Below, in pieces: positions 27,818 through 31,567 of a stretch of 31,567 nucleotides of DNA. The notes under the pieces were generated by a model. That model was not told where the DNA came from, ran no database searches, and saw nothing but the letters and a program-made list of their open reading frames with translations. Source of the stretch: a virus; IMG/VR virus record IMGVR_UViG_3300046011_005173, positions 1-31,567 of that record. The stretch is one strand, 5' to 3'. How positions within the stretch are numbered: the first letter of the stretch is position 1; each line of letters opens with the position of its first letter. The position numbers were made by a program, and so were the translations under genes.

Positions 27818-28708
27818 ATGGCGATAAATTTTCCTACAATGCCTAGATTCACGCCTGAAGAAGCAGGTGCGATGCCAGATTTGCAGCAAGCTATCATGCA
27901 AGGCCTTGGCAATTACATGCAAATGCAAACCCAGCCTAAACAGATGGCGCAAGACTTTTTGGCTAAACAACTGTCAAATAAAATGAAAGGTATCGAAGCG
28001 CAATATGCAGAGCCTATGGCGAAAACCTCTTATGACCAAGCATTATTTAATTTATCTAAAGAACGACAATTACTGCCTTTAGAAATGCAAGCCAAGCAAG
28101 CACAATTAGAATTGGCACCTTTTGAAAAACAATATAAACAAGCTCAAATTCAAGCCCAAATCGCTAAAGCACAAAAAGATGCTGGTATTGTCACAGGAGC
28201 ACCTGAGGGCAATATTCCCATTTCTAGCGGAACCAGAAAAGAACATGAGGCTCAAATTTCTTCTATTGACGCAGTAAGAGAAGGCATACAAGATTTGGCT
28301 TCTATGGTTAAAAAACAAGGTGCTCCTGGTTATTCAGAGTGGTACGGAGATAGAAGAGCGGCTTTTGATGCCCAAGTCGGATTAATTACTGACTTGTTAT
28401 CCAAATCACTTAAATTACCTGCATTTGAAAGAGCTTTTAAAGGAGCTGAGGTTAATTTAACCAGAGGATTCAATGAAAGTGACGAGAATTACTTAAATAG
28501 AATTATTAGCTTATCTAATAAATTATTTAACGAACGTGATTATTTAATGAATCAAATCAAGTTCGGCATACCCGCTAAAGGAAAAGATAAATTGTCTGTA
28601 GAAAAACTTTCTACACCAGAAGAAACTTCCCAGAAAAATGCAAAACAACTTAATGACGAACAATTAATTGCTTTAAAAAAATATCGCATGCAACAAGGGG
28701 CTAAATAA
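27818..28708 (+). CDS. DNA ejection protein 2, helical
   Basis: 296 residues, mostly helical with a long Gln/Ala/Lys coiled coil at about 85-125 (MQAKQAQLELAPFEKQYKQAQIQAQIAKAQKDAG). No transglycosylase motif is visible. The C-terminal third contains ERAFKGAEVNLTRGFNESDENYLNRI and a polar tail. Its location between two likely ejection proteins and the lack of globular motifs support the same class; direct recognition is weak. The last base overlaps the next start (TAATG). Confidence 0.6.
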   Translation: MAINFPTMPRFTPEEAGAMPDLQQAIMQGLGNYMQMQTQPKQMAQDFLAKQLSNKMKGIEAQYAEPMAKTSYDQALFNLSKERQLLPLEMQAKQAQLELAPFEKQYKQAQIQAQIAKAQKDAGIVTGAPEGNIPISSGTRKEHEAQISSIDAVREGIQDLASMVKKQGAPGYSEWYGDRRAAFDAQVGLITDLLSKSLKLPAFERAFKGAEVNLTRGFNESDENYLNRIISLSNKLFNERDYLMNQIKFGIPAKGKDKLSVEKLSTPEETSQKNAKQLNDEQLIALKKYRMQQGAK

Positions 28709-30681
28709 TGTTTAATCCTGCTGAATACGAACACATAAGCACTGAAGATTTAGATAAAGAAATTGCTTCTAGAAAAGGACTGAAAGGTGTTGTCAGCGAT
28801 ATTGAAAGCACACTAACAGGATTTCCTAGCGCACTCAAATCTTTTGCTACTGAATTACCTGAGGAGGCTCTTGCATCGGGAGCGCAATTGTTCCAACAGC
28901 CAGGTAGATTTGCAAAAAATATTTTAGCGGGAATTGGTGGTGGTATAACTAGCCCTGCTTTATTGCCTGAAGTAGCTAGCAAATATGCTGCTGAAAAAGG
29001 ATTTATAGAGCCACAAACAGCGCAAACAATATCAGAGTATACGCCGCATATTGGTGAAAGATTAAAACAAATGCTGGGCTTACAAGAACAACAACCTGGC
29101 GATGTTTTGTTACAACAACTTACAGGTTTTGCAGCTAGCCCATTCAAATTTGCAAGCAGAGGCGCAGGGGCATTAGGTCGAACAGGCGCATTATCGGGTT
29201 ATGCGGCAACGCAGGAACAAAATCCATTAGAAGCAGCTCTTATGGGTGGACTGTTTGAAGGCGCTGGACAAGCAGCAACAAAAATACCAGGTCTTGCGCC
29301 TAGCAGAATGTTAGCCCCCAATATTCCTATGGAAAGATTGCAGCAAAATTTGGAGGCAGCCAGAGGCACTGAAACTAACTTAGGGCGAGTTATTGAAAAT
29401 CCATCCTTAGCGCGCACATACGAAAACCAATTATTCAACCAAAAATTTAGTGGTGTTCCTGCGCAATTGCAAAAAGTTGGTCAACAAGTCCAATCTAAAG
29501 CGCAAGATTTAATGTCTAAGATTCGTGGTGATGTTGAATTTAATAATGCTGGTGATTATTTGTTGCAAGGTATTAAAACTGCCGAAAAAGATGTACAAAA
29601 ACAAAAAGATGCTTTATTCAAAAAGTATAATGATTTGGTTGAAAAACAAGGCGTTACAACAAATCGACAAAATCTACGGGATAGGGCACAAGATATTTTA
29701 GATAAAATTGAACAAGATCCAGATTTGGCAGCATTTAGAGACCCTGGTGACTTGAAACTTTTAGAAAGAATAACAAAACCTAGTGAAAAAAATGAATTTT
29801 CAATTAAAGAAACTGATTATTTGTTAAGTGAATTAGGAAAACTGTCTAGCGATGCTTTTAGAAAAGGTGATTCTGTAAAAGCAGGAATCTACGGCGATTT
29901 GAGAAATGCGCTTGAAGATGATATTGAGCAAGCAACTGATAATGAAGATATTCATAAGGCCAGAACTGAAGCTCGTGATTTTTATCGTCGGGAGGTTGTG
30001 CCTTTCATGGATAAAGATATTACAAGATTTACTAGGGGCAATGCTGACCCTGACACACTACTACCATTTTTTGTAAGACGAAATCAATTACACGAAAGAC
30101 CTAATTTAGCTAGAAAGCTAATGTCAAAAATGGATGAAAACGGTCAGCGTGTAGTCCAATATACTTGGCTGTCATCAGCATTTAATGAAGATGGCACTAT
30201 CAACCCATCTAAACTCAGAAACTTATGGACAAAGCTTGGGCCACAACAAAAAGAAGCTATTTTCCCAAATAAACTTATTCGTAAAGAATTCGATAATTTT
30301 GCGCGTCTTGTTGAAATGAATCCACAAGCTATGCAAGTAATGTTCAATCCTCCAACAGGTCAAAAACTAGCTGATATTTTATCTTCATTAAAAGGAAGCG
30401 GTATTGCTGCAACAGCGGGCGGAGCTTTGTTCGGCCCTCCAGGAGCGGCGATTGGCGCATTGACTGGTAGCGCAATCCCTGGCTTAGCATCTCGCTTGAT
30501 AACAAAACCATTAACTTCCGAACAAACTAGAACAAAATTAGTTGGTAAAATTATGAAAGAAGCTAAAAGAGCAGCTTCTGGAGAAAAAACCAAAGGTCAA
30601 AATTACGCTGAAAAACTTAGTAAAGTTTTAAAAAAATCTGCGCCTATGGAGTTGATATTAACTAAAGATATTAATGAATAG
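28708..30681 (+). CDS. DNA ejection protein 3 (large)
   Basis: 657 residues. The N-terminal third has amphipathic and Gly/Ala-rich segments (GRFAKNILAGIGGGITSPALLPEVASKYAAEKGF, FKFASRGAGALGRTG). The centre is long charged helices (DVQKQKDALFKKYNDLVEKQ). Residues about 555-590 form a Gly/Ala hydrophobic hairpin (GIAATAGGALFGPPGAAIGALTGSAIPGLA) that could insert in membrane, and the end is Lys-rich. This fits the largest of the three internal proteins of P22-like phages (gp16/gp20 position), which are ejected to build a conduit through the envelope. Confidence 0.75.
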   Translation: MFNPAEYEHISTEDLDKEIASRKGLKGVVSDIESTLTGFPSALKSFATELPEEALASGAQLFQQPGRFAKNILAGIGGGITSPALLPEVASKYAAEKGFIEPQTAQTISEYTPHIGERLKQMLGLQEQQPGDVLLQQLTGFAASPFKFASRGAGALGRTGALSGYAATQEQNPLEAALMGGLFEGAGQAATKIPGLAPSRMLAPNIPMERLQQNLEAARGTETNLGRVIENPSLARTYENQLFNQKFSGVPAQLQKVGQQVQSKAQDLMSKIRGDVEFNNAGDYLLQGIKTAEKDVQKQKDALFKKYNDLVEKQGVTTNRQNLRDRAQDILDKIEQDPDLAAFRDPGDLKLLERITKPSEKNEFSIKETDYLLSELGKLSSDAFRKGDSVKAGIYGDLRNALEDDIEQATDNEDIHKARTEARDFYRREVVPFMDKDITRFTRGNADPDTLLPFFVRRNQLHERPNLARKLMSKMDENGQRVVQYTWLSSAFNEDGTINPSKLRNLWTKLGPQQKEAIFPNKLIRKEFDNFARLVEMNPQAMQVMFNPPTGQKLADILSSLKGSGIAATAGGALFGPPGAAIGALTGSAIPGLASRLITKPLTSEQTRTKLVGKIMKEAKRAASGEKTKGQNYAEKLSKVLKKSAPMELILTKDINE

Positions 30682-30687
30682 TTGCAA

Positions 30688-30716
30688 TTGTAAATTCATC
30701 GAACTAATAGCATAAT
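30688..30716 (+). promoter_or_regulatory. Possible promoter for the tail fibre gene
   Basis: -35 TTGTAA (30688-30693, four of six), 17-base spacer, -10 CATAAT (30711-30716, five of six), 25 bases before the fibre ATG. It would allow extra fibre transcription independent of the upstream late message. Confidence 0.4.
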
Positions 30717-30740
30717 GATGTAATAAAAAAAGGACTTAAT

Positions 30741-31567
30741 ATGGCGACACCAACACCTAATCCTTTGTACTTCGCTTGCTTTCCTTTGCAAGAGTACTTT
30801 GTAAATAAAGACACAGGCTTTCCTTTGGCTGGCGGCTATGTACAGTTCTTTAGTGACCCAGCCTTTACTGTGCCTAAAGATGTCTATCAACAATCTTTAG
30901 TTGGCGGAACAACTTATGACTATACTAATCTTGGCCCTGTATTAGTTCTCTCAAGCGTTGGAACCTTTGTTGATAATAATGGCGATGATATTATTCCTTT
31001 TTTATTTCCATATGATGGAACACCTTCGGCTCCAGGTAATATACAGTTATATTTCATTCGTGTTTGGAGTGGCGATCCAAGTGTACAAGGCTCTGTCTTG
31101 CAATTCACGCGCCAAGGTTGGCCGCCTAATTTAATTCAAAGCACAAGCCCTACTGATGTTTTTGAAAGCTCACAAAATTTATTTACTAATCCACAATTTT
31201 CAATTGTTAATTTTGTTAATACCGTAGGGCAAACTTATTATGAAATTACTGTATCAGGAGCTGGAAGTGTTGAAATAGCGCCTGGTTGGTCTATTTCTTA
31301 TGCAGGAACAGGAAGCCTTAAACTAAGTCAAGGCGTTATTTCAAGCGAAATTACCACAAACCCTAGCTACTATTTGCAGATTGACAGTGATGCGGGCGTT
31401 ACGCCAATAAAATTAATACAAAGATTAAATTATTCACCAAGAGTTTTTGAAAATAATTATTTAAGTGTTGCTGTGTTAGCTAATTGCACGGATAACATCG
31501 CAGAAACAATAACGGTTGACTACACAACAAGTTCAGGCTCCTCCAAACAAGTTTTAGCAGGTCAAGT
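30741..31567 (+). CDS. Tail fibre/spike protein, N-terminal part (runs off window)
   Basis: 275 codons are present and the frame is still open at the window end. The first 130 residues are a head-binding type domain: MATPTPNPLYFACFPLQEYF, then GFPLAGGYVQFFSDPAFTVPKDVYQQ, TFVDNNGDDIIPFLFPYDG and GNIQLYFIRVWSG, a pattern found at the start of podovirus tail fibres. From about 145 (NLFTNPQFSIVNF) a jelly-roll, carbohydrate-binding-like domain begins and is cut off by the window end. AAAGGA lies about seven bases before the ATG. It would attach to the tail hub and contact the host surface. Confidence 0.8.
   Translation, partial: MATPTPNPLYFACFPLQEYFVNKDTGFPLAGGYVQFFSDPAFTVPKDVYQQSLVGGTTYDYTNLGPVLVLSSVGTFVDNNGDDIIPFLFPYDGTPSAPGNIQLYFIRVWSGDPSVQGSVLQFTRQGWPPNLIQSTSPTDVFESSQNLFTNPQFSIVNFVNTVGQTYYEITVSGAGSVEIAPGWSISYAGTGSLKLSQGVISSEITTNPSYYLQIDSDAGVTPIKLIQRLNYSPRVFENNYLSVAVLANCTDNIAETITVDYTTSSGSSKQVLAGQ

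Noticed and set aside
31540-31567. The window might be a closed circle: the last fibre gene is in frame with the fibre fragment at base 2.
   Set aside because: One in three joins would be in frame by chance, and the jelly-roll domain of the last gene appears cut off in the middle, so more sequence is likely missing. No terminal overlap is visible.

Overview
The window is part of a tailed-phage genome with a P22-like (podovirus) virion module, AT-rich (roughly 40 % G+C by eye). The evidence is a P22-type run in order: large terminase, about 717-residue portal, scaffold, coat, gp4-like adaptor, gp10-like stabiliser, and three helical proteins where the ejection proteins belong. The host is probably a low-GC gammaproteobacterium: the phage thymidine kinase closely resembles the E. 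coli enzyme, and ribosome binding sites and promoters look sigma70-like. I cannot name the host. I found no integrase, CI-type repressor, tRNA gene or CRISPR array. Both ends cut through tail genes, so the genome is not complete here.

Layout. (1) 1-5108, plus strand: end of a tail fibre, small tail proteins, two tandem Gly-rich fibres with different tips, a fibre-associated protein, two tiny basic proteins and another fibre-like protein, closed by a clear terminator. (2) 5171-6776, plus: lysis-type cassette (small membrane protein, DUF1353-like protein, GH108 muramidase) followed by a VRR-NUC nuclease. (3) 6825-9174, minus: recombination operon read exonuclease, Bet/RecT annealase, a 53-residue protein, SSB. 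(4) 9209-9273: divergent early promoters whose -35 boxes are the two arms of one palindrome. (5) 9294-11924, plus: Cro-like regulator, winged-helix proteins, and a replication initiator that appears to carry an origin (three iterons plus an AT-rich stretch) inside its own gene, as in lambda O. (6) 11925-12681, minus: an operon of very small proteins from a strong promoter. (7) 12956-13839, plus: zinc-finger protein, XRE regulator, small terminase. (8) 13840-15939, minus: five genes lying between the two terminase genes, including thymidine kinase and a protein with an RNA polymerase alpha-CTD-like domain. (9) 15951-31567, plus: late packaging and structural genes, ending inside a tail fibre.

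The most notable signals are a perfect 16-bp parS-like palindrome (TGTTTCACGTGAAACA) and a second 15/16 copy around one small unknown gene at 21003-21326; the phage alpha-CTD-like protein, which keeps the main DNA-contacting residues; the in-gene iterons; a 13-nt element repeated in the leaders of minus-strand genes; and a set of well-supported genes of 31-57 residues that a length-filtered annotation would miss.
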